Assembly: GCF_011927945.1 (NCBI RefSeq)
Contig: NZ_JAATJM010000001.1
Location: 1,745,501 to 1,809,500, forward strand
Direction: 5' to 3'
Source of the DNA: Brevundimonas alba
GTDB lineage: Bacteria; Pseudomonadota; Alphaproteobacteria; Caulobacterales; Caulobacteraceae
Length of the DNA: 64,000 nt
Position 1 is the stretch's first letter; each line of letters begins with the position of its first letter. The notes under the pieces were generated by a model. That model did no database searches and was not told the origin of the DNA. It saw only the letters and a program-made list of their open reading frames with translations. Of this stretch, positions 35,455 to 46,868 are shown piece by piece. The position numbers were made by a program, and so were the translations under genes.

Positions 35455-37320
35455 GTGCGCTTCGACGAACGCTTCCTTGAAGAACTGAAGGCCCGCCTTC
35501 GGCCGTCCGACATCATCGGACGGACGGTGAAGCTCAAGCGACAGGGACGCGAGTACGTCGGCCTGTCGCCCTTCTCGAAGGAGAAGTCGCCGTCGTTCTT
35601 CGTCAATGACGACAAGGGCTTCTTCCACGACTTCTCGTCGGGCAAGCACGGCGACGTCATCAGCTTCCTGCAGGAGACCGAGCGGCTGTCCTTCGTCGAG
35701 GCCGTGCAGCGGCTGGCTGGCGAGGCGGGGATGGCTCTGCCGGCCGAGGATCCGCAGGCGGCGGAGCGGGAGGTCAGGAAGCAGGGCCTGACCGACTGGA
35801 TGGACCTGGCCCAGAAATGGTTCGCGGCCAATCTGCGACGGTCGCCGGGCAAGGCGGCGCGCGAATATCTGGAGAAGCGAGGCCTGCCCGAAGACCAGTG
35901 GGAGCGGTTCGGGCTCGGCTATGCGCCGAACGACCGCGAGGGGCTGAAGGCGGCGCTGGTGCAGCGGGGGGCGAAGCCGGGCGATCTGGTCGAGGCGGGC
36001 ATGCTGATCGCGCCGGAGGGCGGCGGGACGCCTTACGACCGGTTCCGGGACCGGCTGATGTTCCCGATCCTCGACGCGCGCGGGCGGATCGTCTCGTTCG
36101 GGGGGCGGGCGATGAACCCGGACGACCGGGCGAAGTATCTGAACGGACCGGAGAGCCCCCTCTTCCACAAGGGCGCGACCCTGTACGGCCTGCCGGAGGC
36201 GCGGCGCATCCTCGGGGCGGAGAGTCGGGACAGCCAGGCCATCGTGGTGGTCGAGGGCTATATGGATGTGATCGCCTGCCAGCGGGCGGGCATCCCGGCC
36301 GTGGCGCCGATGGGCACCGCCCTGACCGAAGAGCAGATGGAGCGGCTGTGGCGGGTCTCGTCGGAGCCGGTGCTGTGCTTCGACGGTGACGCGGCGGGAC
36401 GGCGGGCGGCGTATCGGGCCATAGAGCGGGCGATGCCCCAGTTGAAGCCGGGGCGGTCGTTCCGCTTCGCCCTGCTGGAGGCGGGGCAGGATCCGGACGA
36501 TATCCTGCGCGACCGGGGAGCCCCAGCGCTGCGGCAGGCGCTGGCGGCGACGAGGCCGTTCTCGGAGGTTCTGTTCCAGAAGGAGGCGGAGGCAGAGCCG
36601 CTGGACACGCCCGAGCGCCGGGCCGGACTGAAGGGTCGGCTGCGGCAGGCGGCCTCGGCGGTGCAGGACAAGGATCTGGCGGAACAGTACCGGCGCGACC
36701 TGTTCGAGCGGTTCGACGTCCTGTTTCCGGCGCGGCGCGCTCCAGCCGGTTCACCGCCGACAGGACCGGGCGGACGCTGGCGGCCGGGCCCGCCACCCAA
36801 GCTGGGTCAGACGGCGGAGGGGGCGCAGGCGATGCAGTCGCTGGCCCGCTCGATAGAGCCTGTGGCCGCGGCGCTGGCGCATGGCGCGGTGGACGATCCG
36901 GAGCGGATGGATGACCACCTCGAGGCCATCGCCGCCCACGGGTTCGGCGATCCGGCTCTGGACGGGCTGGCGCAGGAGATGGTCCGGCTGCGGTTCTCGG
37001 GGCAAGACCTTGACTCGGCGGCGCTGCGTCGCCATCTGGCGCAATCGGGTCATGGCGTCTTGATGCACGAGGTCGAGAAGGCGGCGGCAAAGTCCGGCGC
37101 GCCCTTCCTGGCCACAGACAAGCCCCTCGGCGAGGCGCGGATCCGATGGTCGCAGGCGTTCGACGCGCTCACCCGCGTGGCGGCGCTGGAGGATGCCCTG
37201 ACTTCGGCGCGTGGCGTGCCGGGGCAGGACGAGGCGTTTCGCCGGCTGAAGGCCGAGCGTGACGTCCTGCGTCGTGCGATCAAAACCGGCGAGATTTGGG
37301 AAGACAGCGCGGGTTCGTAA
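35455..37320 (+). CDS. dnaG: DNA primase
   Basis: A 621-residue primase that makes RNA primers at the replication fork. The GTG start at 35455 follows AAGGG with 4-nt spacing. The N-terminal CHC2-type domain (about 1-95) keeps the fold residues (YVGLSPFSKEKSPSF, FHDFSSGKHGDVISFL), but all four zinc ligands are replaced: residues 38, 41, 59 and 62 are Ser, Ser, Asp and Ser where E. coli has Cys, His, Cys and Cys. The TOPRIM core is intact (AIVVVEGYMDVIA with catalytic Glu; CFDGDAAGRRAA). The C-terminal helicase-interacting region is present. It forms the macromolecular synthesis pair with rpoD 66 nt downstream; no rpsU precedes it. Confidence 0.96.
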   Translation: MRFDERFLEELKARLRPSDIIGRTVKLKRQGREYVGLSPFSKEKSPSFFVNDDKGFFHDFSSGKHGDVISFLQETERLSFVEAVQRLAGEAGMALPAEDPQAAEREVRKQGLTDWMDLAQKWFAANLRRSPGKAAREYLEKRGLPEDQWERFGLGYAPNDREGLKAALVQRGAKPGDLVEAGMLIAPEGGGTPYDRFRDRLMFPILDARGRIVSFGGRAMNPDDRAKYLNGPESPLFHKGATLYGLPEARRILGAESRDSQAIVVVEGYMDVIACQRAGIPAVAPMGTALTEEQMERLWRVSSEPVLCFDGDAAGRRAAYRAIERAMPQLKPGRSFRFALLEAGQDPDDILRDRGAPALRQALAATRPFSEVLFQKEAEAEPLDTPERRAGLKGRLRQAASAVQDKDLAEQYRRDLFERFDVLFPARRAPAGSPPTGPGGRWRPGPPPKLGQTAEGAQAMQSLARSIEPVAAALAHGAVDDPERMDDHLEAIAAHGFGDPALDGLAQEMVRLRFSGQDLDSAALRRHLAQSGHGVLMHEVEKAAAKSGAPFLATDKPLGEARIRWSQAFDALTRVAALEDALTSARGVPGQDEAFRRLKAERDVLRRAIKTGEIWEDSAGS

Positions 37321-37386
37321 CAAACGACCCCGCCACACGTTGTATTTGGCGGACGGCCTGATCAGCCTCCGCCCGGAGAAGACTGA

Positions 37387-39345
<1,959 letters not shown>

Positions 39346-39350
39346 GGTCG

Positions 39351-39378
39351 GGCAGCAGGCAACAGGCAGCAGGCAACA
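39351..39378. repeat. Two tandem 14-bp copies just after rpoD
   Basis: GGCAGCAGGCAACA occurs twice back to back, immediately before the terminator stem. Likely a slippage product without function. Confidence 0.7.
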
Positions 39379-39379
39379 G

Positions 39380-39407
39380 GGGCCCGGTGGAAACGCCGGG
39401 CCCTTTT
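39380..39407 (+). terminator. Terminator of rpoD
   Basis: GGGCCCGG and CCGGGCCC form a perfect 8-bp stem around an 8-nt loop, followed by TTTT. It lies 35 nt after the rpoD stop and supports rpoD as the end of the transcript. Confidence 0.82.
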
Positions 39408-39543
39408 GCGTTGGCGGCGGGCAAGCCGCCGCCCTCATAAGGCGAGCCAACCGCCGTCTGCACTCAGGACAAGAGAAACTCCTATTCCCTGTCCTGCCTG
39501 TCTGGTACGCCATTCGTGGCGAAATACGGGCGGGGGAAGCACC

Positions 39544-42500
39544 TTGAGAAACAAGCTGATGCTGGCCGCGTCGGTCTGGCTGCTAGGGACTTCCGCTCTG
39601 GCGGGCGAAACGATCTTGCGGGGCCCTACGCCCGACTGGATACCGGCGGTTGCGCCGCATTTGTCCAACTTGCCGGACAACCCGTCGCAACACGTTCGCT
39701 ATGAATTGGTCGAAAGTCATGTGCGCGCTTTCGGCACCCATACCGAAAGCTATGTCCGCATCCGGCTGCGGGTGTTGACCCCCCTTGGTCTCCAACAGGC
39801 CTCGCAACTGGGACTGGAATGGAACCCGGCCTTGCAGACGCCGACCGTCCACCACGCCCAGATCATCCGCGCGGGCGAAACCTCTGACATTCTGGAGAAG
39901 GCCGACTTCACCATTCTCCGCCGGGAAGCGGCGCTGGAGCAGTCGCTGCAGATCAATGGCGTCCTGACGGGTGTTCTCGTGAACCCTGACATCCGGGTGG
40001 GCGACACGATCGACTTTGCGTATTCCATTCGCACCCAGTTCGACGTCTTCAACAACCCGCTTGAAGCGATGGCCTATTCCCACTCCCCTATCCCTGTCGA
40101 TCTGGGGACAATGTCCATCAGCTGGCCTGTGTCGATGAGGGTGCAAACCCGCGCTGGACGCCACGCCACCCTTCCCCCGATCACCGAGCAGGGCGGCTTC
40201 AACGTGCTCGTCAACCGCTTGACCGACGCCGGCGGTGAAACCTATCCGGACACCATCGCCACCCGGTCGCTTCCCGACTACGGCTGGCAGGTCAGCAGCA
40301 TCCCGCAGTGGGGGACTATCGCGGACCAGATTCGTCCTGCCTATGATCAAGCCAGTTCCATGCCCGATGCCGCCGATCTGGCCGCCCAGGTGGCGCGGAT
40401 AAGGTCCGAGCACACTACCCCGCAAGCCCGCGCCCTGGCGGCCCTGCGACTGGTTCAGGACGAGGTGCGCTATGTGGCTCTGACGCTCGGCGAGGGCGGG
40501 TGGATTCCGGTCGCGGCCAGCGAAGTCTGGGCGACGCGCCAGGGCGACTGCAAGGGCAAGACCGTGCTTTTGGTCGCCCTGCTGAGAGAGCTGGGGATCG
40601 ACGCCGTTCCCGTGCTGGCGTCCTCGCAGAACCTGTCGCTCGACAAGTATTTGCCGATGGTCAGCGCGTTCGATCATGTGATCGTCAAGGCTCGTATCAA
40701 CGGCGAGACATATCTGATGGACGGGACGCGTATCGGAGATCGCAGCCTGACTCCGGACGTTCCACTGGTCCACGAGTACGTCCTGCCCATCGTGGAGCGC
40801 GCGCGCCTGGAGCAAATTCCGCTCAGATTGCCGGCGCGCCCGACCGGCGGGATGCAGATCGAGATCGACTTTTCCGACGGCATCTACAGCCCTGCGCGCG
40901 TTACGCTGACCGACATCGAGCGGGGCAACAGCGCCACGGAAATGCAGGCCGGTGTGGCGCAGGTCCCCGCCGCTGAACTGACCCGTTTGTATGACGAACG
41001 CTGGACCGGCTTCCTGAAGGATTACGGTCAGATTTCCGACCTCAGGAGCCAGTGGGAATACCGCGAAGACACGCATGAGTTTGTCGCCAGTGCGACGGCT
41101 CACGTCGTCTTCGACTGGAGCGATGGACCGATCGATATCCCCCTGGCTCACGTGACGTGGCAGGGGCTTGAGCCACACAGCAACGAGAGGTTCAGGGACG
41201 CCGATTATGGCAAGAGCTTCCCCAGTTCATCGTCATTCCGCACCACCATCATCCTGCCTGAGGGGGATGACGTCGTAGACCTGTCCGTCGAGCCTTACGA
41301 GGTTGAGGCCGGCGCGACCCGCTATTTCCGCACGGTCCAGCGCAACGGAAACCGGCTGGAGACGGATCGCGGTTCGGTCACTCTGCGCCCCTATGCCACC
41401 GCGGCGGAAGTCCAGACCGAGCAGGCCGGCATGGACAGCTTCAAAGACCTGAGGGCCACCATGCGGGTGAAGCGAGGCTACACCCTGACCGCGGCTGACC
41501 GTCAAACGCTGACAGCGGCTCCTGACGGCAATCCGGAGGTCGCCTTGCGCCGCGGTTATGCCCTTATGAACGAAGGCGACTATGCCGGAGCCATCTCGCA
41601 GTTCGACGTCGCCATCGGGGCGTTCCCGTCGCCGCATGCCAATGCCCTGGCCAATCGCGCACTGGCCTTTCTGGCGCTGAACGACCTCGAAAAGGCCCGC
41701 GCCGATATCGCCGCGGGCGAGGCCGCCGATCCGGACGAGACGATCCTCCTTCATGCGAAAGGGCGTCTGGCCGAAATCGAAGAAGACGATCTGGAGGCCG
41801 TTCTGGCCTTTACCGCTGCGCTCCGCTCGTGGCCCGAGAACATCCACGCGCTATACCGACGCGCCGCCGCCTATGAACGGATGGGCCAGTCTGCCCGCGC
41901 GCTCGCCGATCTGGAGAGGATCACCGTACTGCGGCCGCAAGACAATGACGCCAGGACGGCGCTGGCGACACAGTTGCTCCGGATGGGCCGGGCTGAACCG
42001 GCCTATGAGCAGTTGGGAATGGTGGCCCAGTCCATCGGCTACCCCGAGGCCAAGGTTCAGATGTTCATCGGGGTGGCCCAGTCATTGGCGTCCAGCCTCA
42101 GGGACTCGGACCCGGCCAAGGCCGAGGCGGTGCTGACCAACGTCCTGGCAGTCGAATCCGACTTCCCCGCCCTTCTGATCGATCGCGCGCGGATCCGCGA
42201 GATGCAGGGCGACAGCCGGGGGGCCGCCGCCGATATGGCGCGGTTCAAGGAGTTGACGCGCATCAACCTTGATGACCCAAGGCAGGCCTGCGTCTTGCCG
42301 TCTCTTTTCCGGCACAGCCGGGACGCAGCGCTGACCATGTGCGACAAGGCCCTTGAGCGAAACGTGGACGACGCCGAGCTGCACCGACGGCGCGGATATC
42401 TGCTGTACGTCCTGAACCGCGAAGGTGAGGCCGTAGCGGCCTATAGAACGGCGACCGAACTGGACCCGTCCGACCAGAGGGCCAGATACGGTCTGGGCAT

Positions 42501-42624
42501 GGTGCTCAAAGACACCGGACAAGCCGCCGAGGGCGACGCCCTCATGGCCGCGGCATTGAGCGCCGATCCCGAAGCCAATGAAGGGTATGAGTCATCCATG
42601 CTCGAGGTCCGCATCAGCGACTAG
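39544..42624 (+). CDS. Large exported DUF3857-transglutaminase-TPR protein
   Basis: A 1026-residue protein. I chose TTG 39544, with GGGGGAAG 4 nt upstream; ATG 39556 is an alternative. A signal peptide follows (KLMLAASVWLLGTSALAGE). The DUF3857 domain (about 45-220) includes ESYVRIRLRVLTPLGLQQ. The transglutaminase-like core (about 270-400) has GEGGWIPVAASEVWATRQGDCKGKT with C336, the His in SAFDHVIVK and the Asp in LMDGTRIGD, so the triad is complete. From about 650 onward, TPR-type repeats occur (YALMNEGDYAGAISQFD, ALYRRAAAYERMGQSARAL, RRGYLLYVLNREGEAVAAY). This architecture is common in Caulobacterales and related bacteria, with no known substrate; a periplasmic crosslinking or proteolytic task is inferred. 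Confidence 0.88.
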   Translation: MRNKLMLAASVWLLGTSALAGETILRGPTPDWIPAVAPHLSNLPDNPSQHVRYELVESHVRAFGTHTESYVRIRLRVLTPLGLQQASQLGLEWNPALQTPTVHHAQIIRAGETSDILEKADFTILRREAALEQSLQINGVLTGVLVNPDIRVGDTIDFAYSIRTQFDVFNNPLEAMAYSHSPIPVDLGTMSISWPVSMRVQTRAGRHATLPPITEQGGFNVLVNRLTDAGGETYPDTIATRSLPDYGWQVSSIPQWGTIADQIRPAYDQASSMPDAADLAAQVARIRSEHTTPQARALAALRLVQDEVRYVALTLGEGGWIPVAASEVWATRQGDCKGKTVLLVALLRELGIDAVPVLASSQNLSLDKYLPMVSAFDHVIVKARINGETYLMDGTRIGDRSLTPDVPLVHEYVLPIVERARLEQIPLRLPARPTGGMQIEIDFSDGIYSPARVTLTDIERGNSATEMQAGVAQVPAAELTRLYDERWTGFLKDYGQISDLRSQWEYREDTHEFVASATAHVVFDWSDGPIDIPLAHVTWQGLEPHSNERFRDADYGKSFPSSSSFRTTIILPEGDDVVDLSVEPYEVEAGATRYFRTVQRNGNRLETDRGSVTLRPYATAAEVQTEQAGMDSFKDLRATMRVKRGYTLTAADRQTLTAAPDGNPEVALRRGYALMNEGDYAGAISQFDVAIGAFPSPHANALANRALAFLALNDLEKARADIAAGEAADPDETILLHAKGRLAEIEEDDLEAVLAFTAALRSWPENIHALYRRAAAYERMGQSARALADLERITVLRPQDNDARTALATQLLRMGRAEPAYEQLGMVAQSIGYPEAKVQMFIGVAQSLASSLRDSDPAKAEAVLTNVLAVESDFPALLIDRARIREMQGDSRGAAADMARFKELTRINLDDPRQACVLPSLFRHSRDAALTMCDKALERNVDDAELHRRRGYLLYVLNREGEAVAAYRTATELDPSDQRARYGLGMVLKDTGQAAEGDALMAAALSADPEANEGYESSMLEVRISD

Positions 42625-42694
42625 GGTTGAACGGGGTTGAGGATGGCGGCCCCTCCAGCCTCCCGTCGCCGCCGCCCGGCTTCAGAAGGTCCCC

Positions 42695-42723
42695 TCCCCA
42701 TTCGCCAAGAGCGAACGGGAAGG
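42695..42723. terminator. Possible bidirectional terminator between convergent genes
   Basis: CCCATTCGC (42697-42705) and GCGAACGGG (42711-42719) pair at 8 of 9 positions around a 5-nt loop, with pyrimidine and purine flanks (CCCT; AAGGAG). It lies between the TPR gene and the DUF1428 gene, which converge. No T-run, so confidence is modest. Confidence 0.4.
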
Positions 42724-42750
42724 AGACGGCAGGGCGTCGTCGGCGCCCGG

Positions 42751-43101
42751 CTACTTCCCTTCGAACACCGGGTCGAAGCCAGCCCACATCATGCGCTTGC
42801 CGTCGAAGGGCATGTCCATCCCGTCGAAGTCGGGGTCGGACATCATCTGCTCGAAACATTTGTCGGCGGTGGCGCGGTCGGGCCAGCGCAACCACGAGAA
42901 GACCACCGCCTCGCCGGGCTCGCGCTTGACGGCGCGGGGGAAGCTGGTGGTCTCGCCCTCCGGGATGTCCTCGCCCCAGGTCTCGACCTGTTCGAGGGCG
43001 CCGTATTTCTGGAACAGCGGCCAGGACTGGCGGGCGGAGGCGATGTAGGCCGCCTTGTTCTCGATCTTCACGGGGATGAGGAAGCCGGTGACGTAGCTCA
43101 T
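42751..43101 (-). CDS. DUF1428 family protein (YbaA-like)
   Basis: A 116-residue protein; ATG 43101 has AAGGAGAAA about 6 nt upstream. The family signature is clear: MSYVTGFLIPVK near the start, the acidic turn WGEDIPEGETTSFPRAV, the strand VVFSWLRWPDRATADKCFEQMM and the ending PFDGKRMMWAGFDPVFE. It folds as a dimeric alpha/beta barrel (ABM-like), but no reaction is known. It is divergent from an HxlR regulator across 49 nt, which suggests regulation by that protein. Confidence 0.92.
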   Translation of the reverse strand: MSYVTGFLIPVKIENKAAYIASARQSWPLFQKYGALEQVETWGEDIPEGETTSFPRAVKREPGEAVVFSWLRWPDRATADKCFEQMMSDPDFDGMDMPFDGKRMMWAGFDPVFEGK

Positions 43102-43150
43102 AGGGTTTCTCCTTTGCTCCGGTTGAGACTCATGCCGCGTTGAGTTACAT

Positions 43151-43852
43151 ATGGCAAGTATGAAGTTAGAAAAAATAACTAGCGAGCGGGGGCGGCGGTA
43201 CGAGGACGCGTGCGGGACGGCGCTGGGGCTGGAGATCCTCGGCGAGCGGTGGGCGCTGCTGGTGGTGCGGGAGCTGATGCTGGGGCCGAAGCGGTTCGGG
43301 GATCTGCGGTCCAGCCTGCCGGGGCTGAGCGCCAATGTGCTGACGCAGCGGCTGGAGGGACTGGAAGCAGCGGGGGTGCTGGTGCGGCGCAGGCTGCCGC
43401 CGCCGGCGTCGGTGCAAGTCTATGAGCTGACGGAGTGGGGGCTGGAGGCCGAGCCGATCATCTCGGCCATGGGGCGGTGGGCGGCGCGGTCGCCGGACCA
43501 CGACGCCAGCCTGCCGCTGAGCCCGGTGGGGCTGATGCTGTCGTTCCGGACCATGTTCGATGCGGGCAGGGCGGATGGGGCGCGGGCGACGCTGGGGTTC
43601 CGGTTCGGGGCGGAGAGCTTCGTGGTGCGGGTGGCGGATGGAGCGCTGACGGCCGCGCGCGCCGACGCTGGGGGGGCGGAGGCGGTGCTGACCGGCTCGC
43701 CCGAGGCGGTGGCGGCGGTGGTCTATGGCGACGAGGCGGGGGCGGCGGCGCGGATGGCGGAGCTGCTGACGGTCGAGGGGGACGGGGCGGCGTTCCTTCG
43801 CTTCGCCCGTTGGTTCGAACTGCCGCCCAAGGCCGAACGGCCCGCAGGCTGA
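43151..43852 (+). CDS. HxlR-family transcriptional regulator with C-terminal SCP2-like domain
   Basis: A 233-residue winged-helix protein. Residues about 20-110 are the HxlR DNA-binding domain: CGTALGLEILGERWALLVVRELMLGPKRFGDLRSSLPGLSANVLTQRL. The second half (about 125-225) looks like a sterol-carrier-like fold (SFVVRVADGALTAARADAGGAEAVLTGS), a feature of a known subset of HxlR proteins that may bind a small ligand. It starts at ATG 43151 without a strong ribosome site. Codons 1-15 are AT-rich compared with the neighbours. The 49-nt divergent gap to DUF1428 must carry both promoters. Confidence 0.9.
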   Translation: MASMKLEKITSERGRRYEDACGTALGLEILGERWALLVVRELMLGPKRFGDLRSSLPGLSANVLTQRLEGLEAAGVLVRRRLPPPASVQVYELTEWGLEAEPIISAMGRWAARSPDHDASLPLSPVGLMLSFRTMFDAGRADGARATLGFRFGAESFVVRVADGALTAARADAGGAEAVLTGSPEAVAAVVYGDEAGAAARMAELLTVEGDGAAFLRFARWFELPPKAERPAG

Positions 43853-43914
43853 AGGCTCCGGCGAGCGGCGTTCGCTGAATCGACAGCCGGGGCCGGACGT
43901 GGTTGGCTGGGGCC

Positions 43915-44445
43915 ATGATCAGCCTGGCTCATCTGAAGCATCGTCTGGGGCAGTACGCCGCCGCGTGGGTGGCGGGGTTCCTGCTGGCCGGGGCGGCGAT
44001 CCTGGCGGGGCTGTGGTTCGCGGATCTGATGACGGCGGCGGACTGGGTGCTGCCGGTGGGGCTGGCGGCGGTGGCTCTGGCGCTGGGGGCGGGCGTGGTG
44101 GCCAGCCTTGTGTCGGGCGAGACGGTGGGGACCAAGCTGGCGGTGGTGGTGCTGGCGGTGCTGCTGGTATTGCCGCTGCTGTGGGCGCCGGTTTCGGCGG
44201 CGGTGGCGATCGCCTTCTTCGCGGACCGGTCGATCGAATATTCGGAGGCCTATGCGGCGTTCCAGATCGGGGTGTCGCGGGTGCTGTTCCCGATCGGGGA
44301 GGCGCTGGGCGACGGCGACCTGTTCGGCTGGATGTGGAGCGCGTTCCAGTGGGTGTCGACGGTGGTCGGCTTCGTCTCGGCCCTGGCCAAGGTGTGGCCG
44401 ATGGTGCGGCGGCTGCTGGGACCGGAGCCGGCTCCGGAGGTCTGA
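43915..44445 (+). CDS. Hypothetical multi-pass membrane protein
   Basis: A 176-residue protein, ATG 43915 preferred over TTG 43903. Four hydrophobic stretches are seen at about 15-35 (AAWVAGFLLAGAAILAGLWF), 45-65, 75-105 (KLAVVVLAVLLVLPLLWAPV) and 130-165. No domain known to me. It lies on the plus strand 62 nt after the HxlR regulator and 172 nt before the TonB-type receptor. Confidence 0.7.
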   Translation: MISLAHLKHRLGQYAAAWVAGFLLAGAAILAGLWFADLMTAADWVLPVGLAAVALALGAGVVASLVSGETVGTKLAVVVLAVLLVLPLLWAPVSAAVAIAFFADRSIEYSEAYAAFQIGVSRVLFPIGEALGDGDLFGWMWSAFQWVSTVVGFVSALAKVWPMVRRLLGPEPAPEV

Positions 44446-44617
44446 AGCCGGCGGCGTCAGAATATCCGGGGTTGTAGATGACCGAACTGTAATGTTCGGA
44501 CGGCTCTATTCTGGCCCTCAGCATGACCAAGAAGTAACTATCGAAGCGCGGGTGCGCTCTCTAGTTGTTCGAGGCAGTTTCGGGAGACGACTCCCGCGGC
44601 CTCGGGGGGAGCCTGTC

Positions 44618-46867
44618 GTGAATTCAATCCGCTTTATGCTGCTGGTCGGCACGGCCCTGGCCACGACGGCCGGAGCGGCCGTGGCCCAGACGTCGCCCCA
44701 GACTCCGCCGACGGCTCCGCGCACACAGACGCCGCCGCCGCCGCCCGCCGACGCTGAGGCGAAGGATGACGAGGCCGAGGCCACGACGGTCGACGAGGTC
44801 GTCGTCCAGGGCCGCCAGACCGATGTGCGCACCTCGGTCGATTCGATCAGCTACAGCCTCGCCGACGACCTGCAGGCGCGGACGGGCAGCCTGGCCGACG
44901 CCCTGCGCAATGTGCCTTCGGTGGATGTGGACCCGCAGGGGAATGTGTCGCTGCGCGGGGATTCCAACGTCACCATCCTGATCGACGGACGCCCATCGGG
45001 CATGCTGAGCGGCGAGAGCCGGGCGCAGGCGCTGCTGCAGCTGCCGGCCGACAGCTACGCCCGCATCGAGGTGATGACCAATCCGTCGGCGGCCTACAGC
45101 CCCGAGGGGTCGGGCGGCGTCATCAATCTGATCACCAAGCCGACGGCGGTGCGTCCGGGCGCGACGACGACGGGATCGCTGCGGGTCAACGCCGGCGAGG
45201 AGGGGCGTTACAACGTCGGCCTCAGCGCCGCCTACAGCCGCGACCGGCTGACGCTGTCGGGCGATCTGGGCCTGCGCCACGACAGCATCCTGCAGGAGGT
45301 CGACCGCTTCCGCGAGGTGAACGCCGGCGGCGGCGTGTTCCTCGAGAGCCGCCAGAGCCAGGACATCGATTCCACGCTGGACGGCCGGTTCGGGCGGCTG
45401 ACGGCGGAATACAAACTGACCGACAAGACCCAGCTGACCGGCGAACTGCGGGCCCAGCGCTTCAGCAACGACGGCGTGGGCGTGGAGCTGTTCGAGGGCG
45501 AGAACGCGGGGGGGACGGTGGACCGTTCGTATCGCCGCGACAGCGAGGGCGGCTTCGATGGTCAGGGCGAGGGCGCAACGGCCCGGGTGCTGCATCGTTT
45601 CGACGATCAGGGCCATGAATGGTCGAACGAGCTGCGCATCGACCACGGACGCAACGAGTTCGAGCAGGCGACGGTCACGGACCCGATCCTGCCGGCGGGG
45701 CCGGACGTCTATGAGCTGGTGCGGAACCGCACCGAGTTCACGATCATGGGACTGACCAGCGCCTACATCCGGCCGCTGTCGGACGGGGGCAAGCTGCGGC
45801 TGGGCTATGAGCTGGAGACGCGGCAGCCGGAGATCGGCAATGCGGTCAGCCGCGGGCCTTCGCCGGGCGCGCTGACGCCGGACCCGACGGTGACCAACCA
45901 GTTCAACGCCGAACAGGCGGTGCATGCGGTCTATGGCACCTGGGAGCGGCCGTTCGGCAAGCTGACGGCGCAGGCCGGCCTGCGGCTGGAATACACCGAG
46001 ATCGACCTCGACCAGGTGACCAGCGGCATCCAGGTGTCGAACGACTATTTCCGCGCCTATCCGACCCTGCACCTCGGCTATGAACTGAGCGACGACCAGA
46101 CCCTGCGCGCCAGCTACAGCCGGCGGGTGCAGCGGCCGCAGCCGTTCGACCTGAACCCGTTCCTCGTGTTCCAGGACCCGTTCAACTACCGCTCGGGCAA
46201 TCCGCAGCTGGAGCCGCAGGAGACGGATTCCTACGAGCTGATGTGGCAGCGGCGCGTGCAGCAGACCTTCTATCAGGCGACGCTGTATTTCCGCGACACC
46301 AGCAAGGCCTTCACCCAGGTCAGCACCGATATCGGCGGCGGCATCTTCGTGACCCGGCCCGAGAACCTCGGCGCGCGGCGGGACCTCGGGTTGGAGCTGA
46401 CCGGCAACGGCAAGCTGCTCGAGACCCTGCGCTACAACGCCAGCATCAATGTCTTCCATCAGGAGATCGACGCCTCAGGCATTCCGGGGGCCCAGGACAG
46501 TTCGGGCACGGTGGTATCGGGCCGGGCCAATCTGAACTGGCAGCCGACGCCCGAGGACTTCCTGCAGATCTCCGGCCTGTGGCAGGGCGAGTCGCTGCAG
46601 GCGCAGGGCGTCCGGGAAGCCGGCGGCATGATCAACCTGGGCTACCGCCGCAAGCTGTCGGACAAATGGGCCTTCCAGGCGACGGTTCGTGACGTGTTCG
46701 ACGAGTTCGGCGACGTCACGGTCTTCGACACGCCCGCCTTCCGCGAGCGGACCGAGCGCCGCTTCGGCGGCCGCGCCTGGTACGTCGGTCTGACCTATTC
46801 GTTCGGTCAGGGGCCGCGCCGTCAGGAGCCGCAGTTCGACTTCTCGGCGCCACAGACGGGCGGCTGA
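44618..46867 (+). CDS. TonB-dependent receptor-like outer membrane beta-barrel protein
   Basis: A 749-residue protein. GTG 44618 is chosen because GGGGGGA sits about 8 nt upstream and a signal peptide follows (MNSIRFMLLVGTALATTAGA, cleavage near AVAQ). A Pro-rich spacer is followed by EVVVQGRQTDVRTSVDSISY, a plug (about 60-165: GSLADALRNVPSVDVDPQG, RGDSNVTILIDGRPSGM, YARIEVMTNPSAAYSPEGSG) and a barrel that ends without a terminal Phe (...SAPQTGG), so the last strand is followed by a short tail. It matches the outer membrane beta-barrel family related to TonB receptors. Ligand unknown. It converges on the DUF1801 gene with 1 nt between. Confidence 0.88.
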   Translation: MNSIRFMLLVGTALATTAGAAVAQTSPQTPPTAPRTQTPPPPPADAEAKDDEAEATTVDEVVVQGRQTDVRTSVDSISYSLADDLQARTGSLADALRNVPSVDVDPQGNVSLRGDSNVTILIDGRPSGMLSGESRAQALLQLPADSYARIEVMTNPSAAYSPEGSGGVINLITKPTAVRPGATTTGSLRVNAGEEGRYNVGLSAAYSRDRLTLSGDLGLRHDSILQEVDRFREVNAGGGVFLESRQSQDIDSTLDGRFGRLTAEYKLTDKTQLTGELRAQRFSNDGVGVELFEGENAGGTVDRSYRRDSEGGFDGQGEGATARVLHRFDDQGHEWSNELRIDHGRNEFEQATVTDPILPAGPDVYELVRNRTEFTIMGLTSAYIRPLSDGGKLRLGYELETRQPEIGNAVSRGPSPGALTPDPTVTNQFNAEQAVHAVYGTWERPFGKLTAQAGLRLEYTEIDLDQVTSGIQVSNDYFRAYPTLHLGYELSDDQTLRASYSRRVQRPQPFDLNPFLVFQDPFNYRSGNPQLEPQETDSYELMWQRRVQQTFYQATLYFRDTSKAFTQVSTDIGGGIFVTRPENLGARRDLGLELTGNGKLLETLRYNASINVFHQEIDASGIPGAQDSSGTVVSGRANLNWQPTPEDFLQISGLWQGESLQAQGVREAGGMINLGYRRKLSDKWAFQATVRDVFDEFGDVTVFDTPAFRERTERRFGGRAWYVGLTYSFGQGPRRQEPQFDFSAPQTGG

Positions 46868-46868
46868 T

